Of a stretch of DNA of 64,000 nt, positions 36,176-43,618 are shown one piece after another. Origin of the DNA: an uncultured Collinsella sp. (GTDB lineage: Bacteria; Actinomycetota; Coriobacteriia; Coriobacteriales; Coriobacteriaceae). A program made the position numbers and the translations under genes. Below the pieces are notes generated by a model. The model was given only the letters and a program-made list of their open reading frames with translations, had not been told where the DNA came from and did not search any database. The stretch lies in the NCBI GenBank assembly GCA_958437935.1, contig CAUBPS010000011.1, positions 19,170-83,169 of the forward strand. Reading direction: 5' to 3'. Positions within the stretch are counted from its first letter, which is position 1; every line of letters starts with the position of its first letter.

Positions 36176-38139
36176 GTGAGGTTCAGGCGCCGGTGGAGTG
36201 TCCCGTTATCGTTGGCACGGCGGGCCACGTCGACCACGGTAAGTCGGCGCTGATCGAGGCGTTGACCGGCAAGAATCCCGACCGTCTGGAGGTTGAGCGC
36301 CGTCGCGGTATGACCGTGGAGCTGGGCTTTGGCGAACTGGCGCTGCCGAGCGGCAAGATCGTCGGCCTGGTCGACGTGCCGGGCCACGCGCATTACTTGC
36401 GCGCCATGGTGCAGGGTGCCACGGGCATTGATGTTGCCGTGTTGGTGGTCTCTGCCGTCGAGGGCGTGATGCCGCAGACCCGCGAGCACGTGCATGTGCT
36501 GGAGCTGCTGGGCGTTACGCATATGGTGGTCGCGCTGACGATGTGCGACCTGGCCGATGCCGAGATGACCGAGCTTGCCGAGCTCGATGTCGATGACTTT
36601 TTGTCGGGTACCGTGTTTGCGGGCGCGCCGATTGTGCCCGTGTCGTCTAAGACGGGCGAGGGGATCGACGGGTTGCTTGCGGTGCTCGACGAGCAGGTAA
36701 GTGCCTGCTGGGATGCCTGCCGCGACCGTTCCGATCGGAGCGATGCCGCACCGCGTCTGCCCATCGACCGCTGCTTTACGATCAAGGGCGTCGGCACCGT
36801 CGTGACGGGAACGCTGCACGATGCGCCGGTTGCGGTGGGCGACGAGCTGATGGCTTTGCCGTCGCGTACGGTCTGTCGCGTGCGTGGGATTCAGGTGCAT
36901 GGCGATACGCCGCGAGCGCTGCCCGGACAGCGCGTGGCACTCAACTTGGTGGGCGATGGTGTCGCCGCTCTCGATCGCGGTGAGATGCTGGGCGTTGCGG
37001 ACCGCTTTGGTCAGACGTTGCGCTTTATGATGACGTTTACGTATTTGGGTCGCGAGGGAGCCAAGCCGCGTGTGCTCGAGTCGGGTGCGCGTGTGCACGT
37101 GATGGCCGGCACGGCCGAGGCCGTCGGCCGTATCATGCTCATGGAGGGCGAGGCCCCCATGGCGGTGGGCGAGGCCCGTACCGTACAGGTACGCTTGGAG
37201 GAACCGCTTCCGCTGCGCGCCGGCGACCATGCCGTGGTGCTGTCCTATTCGCCGGTCATGCTTATTGGTGGAGGGCGCGTGCTGTTGTCGCGCTGCCGCC
37301 GTTCGCGCGAACTTACTGAGGGGGAACGCGTGCTGTACGCGGCGCTCGAGTCCGGCGATATCGCGGGCGGTGTGGGCGCTTGGCTGGCGCTGCAGATGCT
37401 GCCGGTTACGGCGGTTGATGTTGCCGAGGCTTTGGATCTTGGTGTCGGCGAGGTCGATACCGCACTGCGCGGGTTGGTGTCGCAGGGCTCTGTTCGCAAG
37501 CTTGCCGTGGGTGATGCGGACTACTTGGCGGACGCCGTGGTGCTCGACGCCGCGATGGATGCACTGGCGGCGACCCTGTCAGCCATGCATACAGCGTCTC
37601 CCAAGGAGACGGGCTTTACGCCTGGCGCCGTTGCCCATGCTGCGTGGCCTGCCGCTGACGATACAGTTGCCGCAGCCCTGATTTCCGAGGGCTGCTCGCG
37701 CGGCGTGTGCGCCGCCGAGGGCTCCGAGGTATTCGATCCGCATTCGGCCGCCGCGGCGGCACGCGTGGTGCGAGAGGCTTGCGAGCGGATCGTCGCGCTG
37801 CTTGACGAGGCCGGCCTGGATGCACCGGCGCTTCCCGAGGTGGGCGAACAGCTGCAGCTCGGCCGCGACACCATGACGCGTGCCCTGCGCGAGCTTTCGC
37901 TCAACCGTTCCATCGTGAAGGTCGAGCGCGACGTTGCCCTGTCCGCCATTTCGGAAGCTCATGCACGCGAGCTTGTTGCCGCCGCCATTGAGGCTGCCGG
38001 CGGCGCTGCCACCACGAGCGTGCTGCGCGAGGCCCTGGGCGTGTCGCGCAAGCGTGCCATCAGCATCTTGGAGCACCTGGATGCCGTGCGCTTTACAGTG
38101 CTCGACAAGGAAGCCGGCGGCCTGAGGTCCCTACGCTAG
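36172..38139 (+). CDS. selB: Selenocysteine-specific elongation factor SelB
   Basis: The 655-residue GTPase delivers Sec-tRNA to UGA codons bearing a SECIS. The N-terminal EF-Tu-like part has P-loop GTAGHVDHGKSALIEALTG (residues about 14-32), DVPGHAHY and TMCDLAD motifs. Beta-barrel domains follow (KGVGTVVTGTL). The last ~250 residues contain winged-helix repeats that bind the SECIS hairpin (ending VSRKRAISILEHLDAVRFTVL). It is translationally coupled to selA and 36 bp before the tRNA-Sec gene. Confidence 0.95.
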   Translation: MSEVQAPVECPVIVGTAGHVDHGKSALIEALTGKNPDRLEVERRRGMTVELGFGELALPSGKIVGLVDVPGHAHYLRAMVQGATGIDVAVLVVSAVEGVMPQTREHVHVLELLGVTHMVVALTMCDLADAEMTELAELDVDDFLSGTVFAGAPIVPVSSKTGEGIDGLLAVLDEQVSACWDACRDRSDRSDAAPRLPIDRCFTIKGVGTVVTGTLHDAPVAVGDELMALPSRTVCRVRGIQVHGDTPRALPGQRVALNLVGDGVAALDRGEMLGVADRFGQTLRFMMTFTYLGREGAKPRVLESGARVHVMAGTAEAVGRIMLMEGEAPMAVGEARTVQVRLEEPLPLRAGDHAVVLSYSPVMLIGGGRVLLSRCRRSRELTEGERVLYAALESGDIAGGVGAWLALQMLPVTAVDVAEALDLGVGEVDTALRGLVSQGSVRKLAVGDADYLADAVVLDAAMDALAATLSAMHTASPKETGFTPGAVAHAAWPAADDTVAAALISEGCSRGVCAAEGSEVFDPHSAAAAARVVREACERIVALLDEAGLDAPALPEVGEQLQLGRDTMTRALRELSLNRSIVKVERDVALSAISEAHARELVAAAIEAAGGAATTSVLREALGVSRKRAISILEHLDAVRFTVLDKEAGGLRSLR

Positions 38140-38175
38140 CTAGCCCGCTCGGTTTGGTAAAATACCGGCGCACTT

Positions 38176-38272
38176 GGGAACGGATGGGCTCCGGTGGGCT
38201 CCGCGGTCCTCAAAACCGTTGCGAGGCGTGCAAAACGTCTTGGATGTGTTCGATTCACATACGTTCCCGCCA
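38176..38272 (+). tRNA. selC: tRNA-Sec (anticodon TCA)
   Basis: A 97-nt gene with GGGAACG / CGTTCCC acceptor strands, encoded GCCA 3' end, anticodon loop CCTCAAA (TCA at 38210-38212), a long variable arm and T arm ATGTG-TTCGATT-CACAT. The length and the TCA anticodon identify the selenocysteine tRNA. An open frame crossing this region is not coding. Confidence 0.95.
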
Positions 38273-38426
38273 TACGCTACCAGCGCTTTTGTGCTCGCGG
38301 TCTTGCTGCGTGCCGCAAAGGCGCTGTTTTGTTTTTGTACGGGTCCGCCGTGTCGCCTGTCATGTCGTCTACGGTATTTGCCCCGTGCGCTGGATTTTGA
38401 ACGTGCCGATGGAGGTGTTTTGCCGT

Positions 38427-39059
38427 ATGACTACCGTAAGACGGACCGATCTTTCTTGTGTCGTTCAAGCGGGCGGGCTGTCCTCGCGCATGGGCTGCGA
38501 TAAGGCGCGCATGGCGTTTTGCGGCGAGCCGCTCATCGAGCGCGTGCTGGGTCGTCTGGCGGCAGTTGCCGGCGAGTTAGTCGTGACGACTTCGCGTCCC
38601 AGCGAGCTTGCCTACCTTGAGGAGTGCGCGTTTGGCGGCTTGGTGCCGCGAGTGGTGGCGGACATTGAGGGGTCGGCGGGCGCCATGCGCGGCATCGCGA
38701 GCTCGTTGGCCGCGGCCCGATTGCCGCTCGTGGCTATCGTCGCCTGCGACATGCCGTTTGTCTCGTCGGAACTCATCGGCACGCTTGCCGATCGTGTTGA
38801 GGCCGAGGCACTCGATGTGTGCGTGCCGCGCGAGGAGCGGGGAATTGAGCCGCTTTGCGCCGTCTGGCGCCGTGACGCGTGTGCGCCGGTTGCCCAAGAG
38901 CTGCTCTCCTGCGACCGCCAGCGCATTCGCTGCCTGATCAATCGCGTTCAGGCTGGTTATATGGATGAGCCTCAGATTGTCGCGGTCGCAGGCTCGACGC
39001 TCTGCTTCGAAAACGTCAATACGCCCGAGGAGTTTGCGGCAGCCGAGCTGCTCGCCTAG
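38427..39059 (+). CDS. mobA: Molybdenum cofactor guanylyltransferase (MobA-like)
   Basis: The 210-residue nucleotidyltransferase is expected to add GMP to molybdopterin to make MGD, needed by FdhF and the oxidoreductase at 32524. VVQAGGLSSRMGCDKARMAFCGEPLIERV near the N-terminus is the GGxSxRMGxDK signature, and VAIVACDMPFVSSELI contains the metal-binding CDMP segment. The ATG at 38427 has GGAGGT 10 bases upstream; an ATG at 38409 overlaps that RBS. Other family members act on cytosine-type cofactors (MocA), so the exact nucleotide is inferred from context. Confidence 0.82.
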   Translation: MTTVRRTDLSCVVQAGGLSSRMGCDKARMAFCGEPLIERVLGRLAAVAGELVVTTSRPSELAYLEECAFGGLVPRVVADIEGSAGAMRGIASSLAAARLPLVAIVACDMPFVSSELIGTLADRVEAEALDVCVPREERGIEPLCAVWRRDACAPVAQELLSCDRQRIRCLINRVQAGYMDEPQIVAVAGSTLCFENVNTPEEFAAAELLA

Positions 39060-39074
39060 ACGATTGGAGTTGCC

Positions 39075-39470
39075 ATGTCTCACGATATTTGTCCCGACAC
39101 GGGAGAACCTTGCACTTGCGACGGGTCCGAACCCTGTACCTGCGGTTGCGGTAGCTGTGGACATACCGCGGAAGAGGAAGCGGCCGCTGCGGCGTATCGT
39201 GAGGCACACCGTGAAGACCCGTCCAGTGATGCCCTCGATCGCGAACGCAAAATCATCGTTTCGTTCGACAGCACCTTCGATGTGATGGAATGCGAGCAGC
39301 TGTGCCTTGCCGCCGGTGTTCCCGGGCGCATCATGCCGCTGCCCGGCTCCATCACCGCCGGCTGCGGACTGTGCTGGGCCATGCCGTTCTCGGGCGATGC
39401 CCTCGCTGCCTTCCGCGCCGCCACCGAGGGCCGCGTAACCCCCGCCGACTACCACCAACTCGTCCTCTAA
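39075..39470 (+). CDS. DUF3343 (putative Se/S carrier-like) protein with Cys-rich N-terminus
   Basis: This is a 131-residue protein. Residues about 57-131 (IIVSFDSTFDVMECEQLCLAAGVPGRIMPLPGSITAGCGLCWAMPF) fit the DUF3343/Se_S_carrier family, in which a CG-type pair is thought to handle sulfur or selenium. That function is proposed, not proven. Unusually, the first 30 residues hold seven cysteines (C6, C13, C15, C21, C23, C25, C28) in a CxC-rich pattern resembling a small metal-binding sequence. It follows mobA by 15 bp with TTGGAG-like RBS and closes the sel/mob cluster, which supports a selenium-supply role. An insertion sequence follows. Confidence 0.75.
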   Translation: MSHDICPDTGEPCTCDGSEPCTCGCGSCGHTAEEEAAAAAYREAHREDPSSDALDRERKIIVSFDSTFDVMECEQLCLAAGVPGRIMPLPGSITAGCGLCWAMPFSGDALAAFRAATEGRVTPADYHQLVL

Positions 39471-39549
39471 CCACCAAAACCACCACATTGGGGACAGGCC
39501 CCTTTTGAACTGCGTCCCGAATCTTGGCCTTCTTTATTAGAAGCGAACA

Positions 39550-40455
39550 CTAGGACGCTTTCAATAGCCGTTTCCGAAACTCCACCGGGGTGAGGCCGCC
39601 GAGCGCCACCTGGCGACGCCTCGTGTTCCAATGCACGACGTAGGCGTCGAGGTCCCTCTTGAAGGACTCGAAGTCGGCCCACTCGACGCCCCTGAAGAAC
39701 TCGTCCTTGAGATGCCCGAACACCTGCTCCGTCGCCCCGTTGTCCAGGCAGTTGCCCTTTCTCGACATGCTCTGCCTGGCGCCGTGCCTCCTGAGCTCGC
39801 CGGTCCACCTAGGGTGCTGGTACTGCCAGCCCATGTCGCTGTGGACGATCGGCGAGGCCCCGGCCGGCATCCTCGCGAACAGGCGCCTGAGCACCTCCTC
39901 CTGCTGGGCCATGTCCGGGCTCGTCGACACCGACCAGGAGACGATCTCCTTCGTGCAGAAGTCGTAGACCGGGGCGAAGTACGCCTTGCCCCAGGGCTGC
40001 CTGAATTCCGTGACGTCGGTCCCGAGCTTCTCCCACGGGGCGCCCGCGCGAAAGTCACGCGCTATCAGGTTGTCGAACCTCTCGCCGACCGGACCGCGGT
40101 AGGAGTTGTAGCGATGGTAGTCGGTCTCCCGGCGGATGCCGCAGCGGATGCCGAGCTCCCGCATCATCTTGAGGACCGTCTTGTCCGCTATCCTCGCGCC
40201 CAGCTCGGCCCTCAGGCACATGGCTATCTGGCGGTGGCCGCACCCGTTCGCCGTCCTCGAGAAGATCTCGCGCACGGCCTCCCGGAGCTCTGGCCGGGTC
40301 GCTCTCGGCGGGTGCGCTACGGCATAGTGGTAGCTCGACGGCGCGAGCCGCGCGGCCGCGAGCAGGTCGCATAGGCGGTGGTGCCCTGAAAGGGAGGCTA
40401 CGACCTGGGCTTTCTCCCAGTTTGAGAGCTCTTCTCCGCTTTCAGGGCTATCGAT
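39550..40455 (-). CDS. IS3-family transposase OrfB (DDE integrase domain)
   Basis: The 301-codon part is read after a -1 shift at A7 (40455-40461), giving an OrfAB fusion of about 452 residues. The rve-type core is intact: GTDVTEF (first Asp), HSDMGWQY (second Asp) and EQVFGHLKDEFF (Glu). An HTH_21-like region (CGHRQIAMCLRAELGARIADKTVLKMMRELGI) precedes it. The frame stays open upstream to 40950, but that part is antisense-frame noise over OrfA. Product acts on the IS ends. Confidence 0.9.
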   Translation of the reverse strand: MDSPESGEELSNWEKAQVVASLSGHHRLCDLLAAARLAPSSYHYAVAHPPRATRPELREAVREIFSRTANGCGHRQIAMCLRAELGARIADKTVLKMMRELGIRCGIRRETDYHRYNSYRGPVGERFDNLIARDFRAGAPWEKLGTDVTEFRQPWGKAYFAPVYDFCTKEIVSWSVSTSPDMAQQEEVLRRLFARMPAGASPIVHSDMGWQYQHPRWTGELRRHGARQSMSRKGNCLDNGATEQVFGHLKDEFFRGVEWADFESFKRDLDAYVVHWNTRRRQVALGGLTPVEFRKRLLKAS

Positions 40456-40907
40456 TTTTTTAGATACGCCACCTGGGCCTCGAGTTTGCGCACGCGCTCC
40501 TCGAGCTCCCGCTCGCGCGTCCGCCCCCCGGGGCCCTCCGGCCTGCCGCGGCGTCCCGGCTCGAGCGCCTCCGGCCCGCCCTCGCGGTACAGCCTGCACC
40601 AGCGGTCGAGCGATGTGGCGGCGGCGATGCCGAAGCGGGCCATCGCCTCCGACCGCGGCATCCCCTCGTCCACGACGGCCCTCGCGACGGCGAGCTTGGT
40701 CTCCATGTCGTAGGTCCTGCGGCTCTCGCCCATCCCGATCAGCCCCTTCCTCCCGGTTGCCCGGTACGCGTAGAGCCATTTTCTCACCGCCGGGGCGGGA
40801 ACGTCGAGCTTCTTGGCCGCGAGTTCGAAGCCGAGGCCGGCCTCGAACAGGTCGGCGGCGCGTGCCCTCATCTCGCGACCGTATCTTGCCTTCTTCCTGC
40901 GGGGCAT
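40398..40907 (-). CDS. IS3-family transposase OrfA (helix-turn-helix)
   Basis: The 169-residue protein starts MPRRKKARYGREMRARAADL at the ATG at 40907. An HTH segment follows (GFELAAKKLDVPAPAVRKWLYAYRATGRKGL), then a second HTH (MPRSEAMARFGIAAATSLDRWCRLY), then a leucine-zipper-like coiled coil (RELEERVRKLEAQVAYLKK), as in IS150-type OrfA. The coiled coil runs into the frameshift run. An upstream ATG at 41012 lies beyond the right IS end and is not used. Confidence 0.9.
   Translation of the reverse strand: MPRRKKARYGREMRARAADLFEAGLGFELAAKKLDVPAPAVRKWLYAYRATGRKGLIGMGESRRTYDMETKLAVARAVVDEGMPRSEAMARFGIAAATSLDRWCRLYREGGPEALEPGRRGRPEGPGGRTRERELEERVRKLEAQVAYLKKSIALKAEKSSQTGRKPRS
40455..40461 (-). 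other. A7 slippery site for -1 frameshift between OrfA and OrfB
   Basis: On the minus strand OrfA reads CTA AAA AAA TCG and OrfB reads AAA AAA ATC GAT. The A-AAA-AAA heptamer allows the -1 slip standard for IS3 elements. Confidence 0.85.
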
Positions 40908-41193
40908 TTCCGATGCCTCCCTTTTCTCGAACCTTAATTTCAAAGTCCAAGAAATGGGATGCAGTTCATTTGTGGTGGTTTGGAACACGTGGACGAAACA
41001 GGTTTGAAACACGGGTTTTGCACGTCAGGCACTCAAAAACGCCTCTACCTGCATCGTAATCAAAACGAAACATCTGCTCGTCTGCTTATGCGAAACTTTC
41101 CCGCAACAGTGCGATATTATCCATACACGATAAAGTTCGCGGCGCACAGGGTGCCGCGACCGACACTTTTCGTTTCCTATCATTGGAGGAAGC

Positions 41194-42549
41194 ATGAGCT
41201 ACACGCAGAAAGTTCTCGACGAGCTCAAGGCCCGCTATCCCGAGCAGCCTGAGTTCATCCAGGCCGCGACCGAGATCCTCGGCACCATCCAGCCGGCGCT
41301 CGACGCCCATCCCGAGTACGAGGAGGCCGCCCTGCTTGAGCGCCTCGTCGAGCCCGAGCGCATCGTTATGTTCCGTGTCCCCTGGGTCGATGACCAGGGC
41401 AAGGTTCAGGTCAACCGCGGCTATCGTGTCGAGTTCAACTCTGCCATTGGACCCTACAAGGGCGGTCTGCGCTTTAACCCGACGGTCACCCTTGGCATGC
41501 TCAAGTTCCTGGGCTTGGAGCAGATCCTCAAGAACAGCCTGACCACCCTTCCCATGGGCGGCGGTAAGGGCGGCTCCGACTTTGACCCCAAGGGCAAGTC
41601 CAACAACGAGATCATGCACTTCTGCCAGTCCTTCATGACCGAGCTTTATCGCCACATCGGCCCCAACACCGACGTTCCCGCCGGCGACCTGGGCGTTGGC
41701 GGCCGCGAGGTTGCCTACATGTTCGGTCAGTACAAGCGCCTGACCAACGAGTGGACCGGCGTCCTTACCGGCAAGGGCCTCTCCTTTGGCGGCTCGCTCG
41801 CCCGTACCGAGGCCACCGGCTACGGTCTGGTCTACTTTGTGGACGAGTACCTCAAGAGCCGCGGCGATTCCTTCGAGGGCAAGAACGTCGTCGTTCACGG
41901 CTCCGGTAACGTCGCCATCTACGCGGTCCAGAAGGTCGCCCAGCTCGGCGGTAAGGTGCTGGCCTGCTCCGACACCCACGGCTGGGTCGAGGATCCCGAC
42001 GGCATCGACTACACCGTGCTCGAGCATGTCTACAACAAGAAGCGCTCCGGCCACGACAAGGGCGTCACGCTCGCTATGTACGTTGACGAGAAGCCCAACG
42101 CCGTGTGGCACGAGGGCGACGGCCGCGGCGTGTGGCAGCTGCCCTGCGACATCGCGCTGCCCTGCGCTCGCGAGAACACGCTGCTGCTCGAGGACGCCCA
42201 GGCGCTCGTCGCCAACGGCTGCAAGGTGGTCGGCGAGGGCGCGAACATGCCCACGACCATCGAGGCCACGACCTACTTCCAGGAGAACGGCGTCGCCTTT
42301 ATGCCCGGTAAGGCAGCCAACGCCGGCGGCGTGCTCGTCTCCGGCCTGGAGATGAGCCAGAACGCCGAGCACCTGTCCTGGACCTTCGAGGAGGTCGACG
42401 GCAAGCTCGAGCAGCTCATGCGCGGCATGTTCCACAACGTGGACGACACCGCCAAGGAGTACGGCGAGGAGGGCAACTTCGTCATGGGCGCCAACATCGC
42501 CGGCTTCCTGAAGGTCGCCGACGCCATGCTCGCCCAGGGCGTCTGCTAA
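41194..42549 (+). CDS. gdhA: NADP-type glutamate dehydrogenase
   Basis: The 451-residue enzyme interconverts 2-oxoglutarate plus ammonia and glutamate. GPYKGGLRFNPTVTLGMLKFLGLEQILKNSLTTLPMGGGKGGSDFDPKGKS (residues about 89-138) contains the substrate-binding and catalytic lysines, and VVVHGSGNVAIYAVQKVAQLG the nucleotide-binding GxGNVA turn. The pattern and length fit the hexameric, assimilatory NADP(H) type; cofactor is inferred from family. GGAGGAAGC precedes the ATG. It is monocistronic, between the insertion sequence and a terminator at 42578. The 225 bp between the IS end and the start contains no gene. Confidence 0.94.
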   Translation: MSYTQKVLDELKARYPEQPEFIQAATEILGTIQPALDAHPEYEEAALLERLVEPERIVMFRVPWVDDQGKVQVNRGYRVEFNSAIGPYKGGLRFNPTVTLGMLKFLGLEQILKNSLTTLPMGGGKGGSDFDPKGKSNNEIMHFCQSFMTELYRHIGPNTDVPAGDLGVGGREVAYMFGQYKRLTNEWTGVLTGKGLSFGGSLARTEATGYGLVYFVDEYLKSRGDSFEGKNVVVHGSGNVAIYAVQKVAQLGGKVLACSDTHGWVEDPDGIDYTVLEHVYNKKRSGHDKGVTLAMYVDEKPNAVWHEGDGRGVWQLPCDIALPCARENTLLLEDAQALVANGCKVVGEGANMPTTIEATTYFQENGVAFMPGKAANAGGVLVSGLEMSQNAEHLSWTFEEVDGKLEQLMRGMFHNVDDTAKEYGEEGNFVMGANIAGFLKVADAMLAQGVC

Positions 42550-42577
42550 ATCTTCGCTCGATATAGCATCGCAGAAG

Positions 42578-42608
42578 GCTCCCAGTCATCTTGGCTGGGA
42601 GCCTTTTT
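42578..42608 (+). terminator. Terminator after gdhA
   Basis: A perfect 9-bp stem GGCTCCCAG / CTGGGAGCC with an 8-base loop is followed by TTTTT. Confidence 0.92.
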
Positions 42609-42703
42609 GATCCGCATGCGACGGAGGAAAACGGTTCATTTTGTCCCGACGCGAGCTGTGCCCCCTCGTTTGGTACACTTAAAGGTACTGGACAAGTGAA
42701 GAG

Positions 42704-43618
42704 ATGGGGGAGAACGTGCTCAAGTTCGGTACCTACGTCCGTGTTGGAAACGCGGCCGAAGCCTATGAGCTCTTACAGAAGAACCGCAACAACAAGATTG
42801 TGGGCGGCGGCATCTGGATGCGTCTGGGTTCGCGTCGCGTGGCGACTGCGATTGACCTTTCGGCCTGCGGACTCGATCAGATCGAGGAGACCGAGACCGA
42901 GTTTCGCATCGGTGCCATGTGCACCCTGCGCCAGCTCGAGCGTCAGGCCGGGCTCAACGCGCTTGTCAACAATGTCTTTGAGTTCGCCGTCCACGATATC
43001 GTGGGCGTGCAGCTGCGCAATACCGCCACGGTGGGCGGCAGCATCTACGGTCGCTTTGGCTTCTCGGACGTTCTCTCTGCCTTCCTCGCGCTCGATTCCT
43101 ATGTTGAGCTGACGGGAGCCGGCCGCGTGCCGCTCGCGGAGTTCGTGGACATGGGCTACGTGCGTGACGTGATCGAGCGCGTCGTAGTCGTCAAGCACGA
43201 TTACCGTGCGAGTTACGAGGCCGTGCGCAAGGCCGCGACCGACTTCCCCTCGCTCAACGTCACCGCCGCCTGGTGGGACAACACCTGGCACGTCACCGTC
43301 GGCGCCCGCCCGCTGCGCGCGACCCTGCTGCAGAGCGAGGCATGCGGCCTCACCAACGAGCAGCCTTCCGAGGACGAGCTTCGCGCCCTTGCCGTATCCG
43401 TGCGTGCGCTGAGCTATGGCACCAACCTGTGGGGCTCGGCTGACTACCGCCGCCGCATCTCGGCCCCGCTGGCGATTCAGGCTGTGCGCCGCGCCGCCGG
43501 CATCGAGCTTTCGGCCGCGCTTGCCCACGAGCTCGAGGGCGTGCAGATTCCTAAGTTTGCCACGGACGAGTATTCCTGTCGCCGCGTGCCCGGCGTCGAT
43601 TCTAGCGAGGTGCGCTAA
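42704..43618 (+). CDS. FAD-binding subunit of a xanthine dehydrogenase-type molybdenum hydroxylase
   Basis: The 304-residue protein resembles XdhB/CoxM FAD subunits. KIVGGGIWMRLGSRRVATAIDLS (about residue 27) corresponds to the FAD-binding AGGTD-like region, and LRNTATVGGSIYGRFGFSDVLSAFLALDS (about 105) to the second FAD-binding stretch NxATxGGNI. It passes electrons from the Fe-S domain of its partner to NAD+ or another acceptor. Its stop overlaps the next ATG by one base. The start (GAGATGGGGGAGAACGTG) could alternatively be a nearby GTG. Confidence 0.82.
   Translation: MGENVLKFGTYVRVGNAAEAYELLQKNRNNKIVGGGIWMRLGSRRVATAIDLSACGLDQIEETETEFRIGAMCTLRQLERQAGLNALVNNVFEFAVHDIVGVQLRNTATVGGSIYGRFGFSDVLSAFLALDSYVELTGAGRVPLAEFVDMGYVRDVIERVVVVKHDYRASYEAVRKAATDFPSLNVTAAWWDNTWHVTVGARPLRATLLQSEACGLTNEQPSEDELRALAVSVRALSYGTNLWGSADYRRRISAPLAIQAVRRAAGIELSAALAHELEGVQIPKFATDEYSCRRVPGVDSSEVR

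Larger units (their letters stand above)
39506..40968 (-). mobile_element. Complete IS3-family insertion sequence (1463 bp)
   Basis: The ends are imperfect terminal inverted repeats: TGAACTGCGTCCCGAATCTT at the left and, read inward from the right, TGAACTGCATCCCATTTCTT. Three-base TTT direct repeats flank both sides (39503-39505 and 40969-40971), fitting the 3-bp duplication of this family. Both transposase frames are intact and joined by a slippery run, so it is potentially active. It interrupted a palindrome: CCAAAACCACCACA lies just left and TGTGGTGGTTTGG just right. Confidence 0.9.

Noticed and set aside
38154..38426. N-terminal extension of MobA
   Set aside because: The open frame runs through the tRNA-Sec gene. 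The MobA signature begins just after the ATG at 38427, which has a good RBS.
40462..40950. OrfB reading frame upstream of the frameshift site
   Set aside because: This segment is the other frame of OrfA. OrfB is used only after the -1 shift at the A7 run.
42609..42703. Molybdenum-cofactor riboswitch before the hydroxylase genes
   Set aside because: The gap is short (95 bp) and I see none of the conserved helices of the Moco motif.
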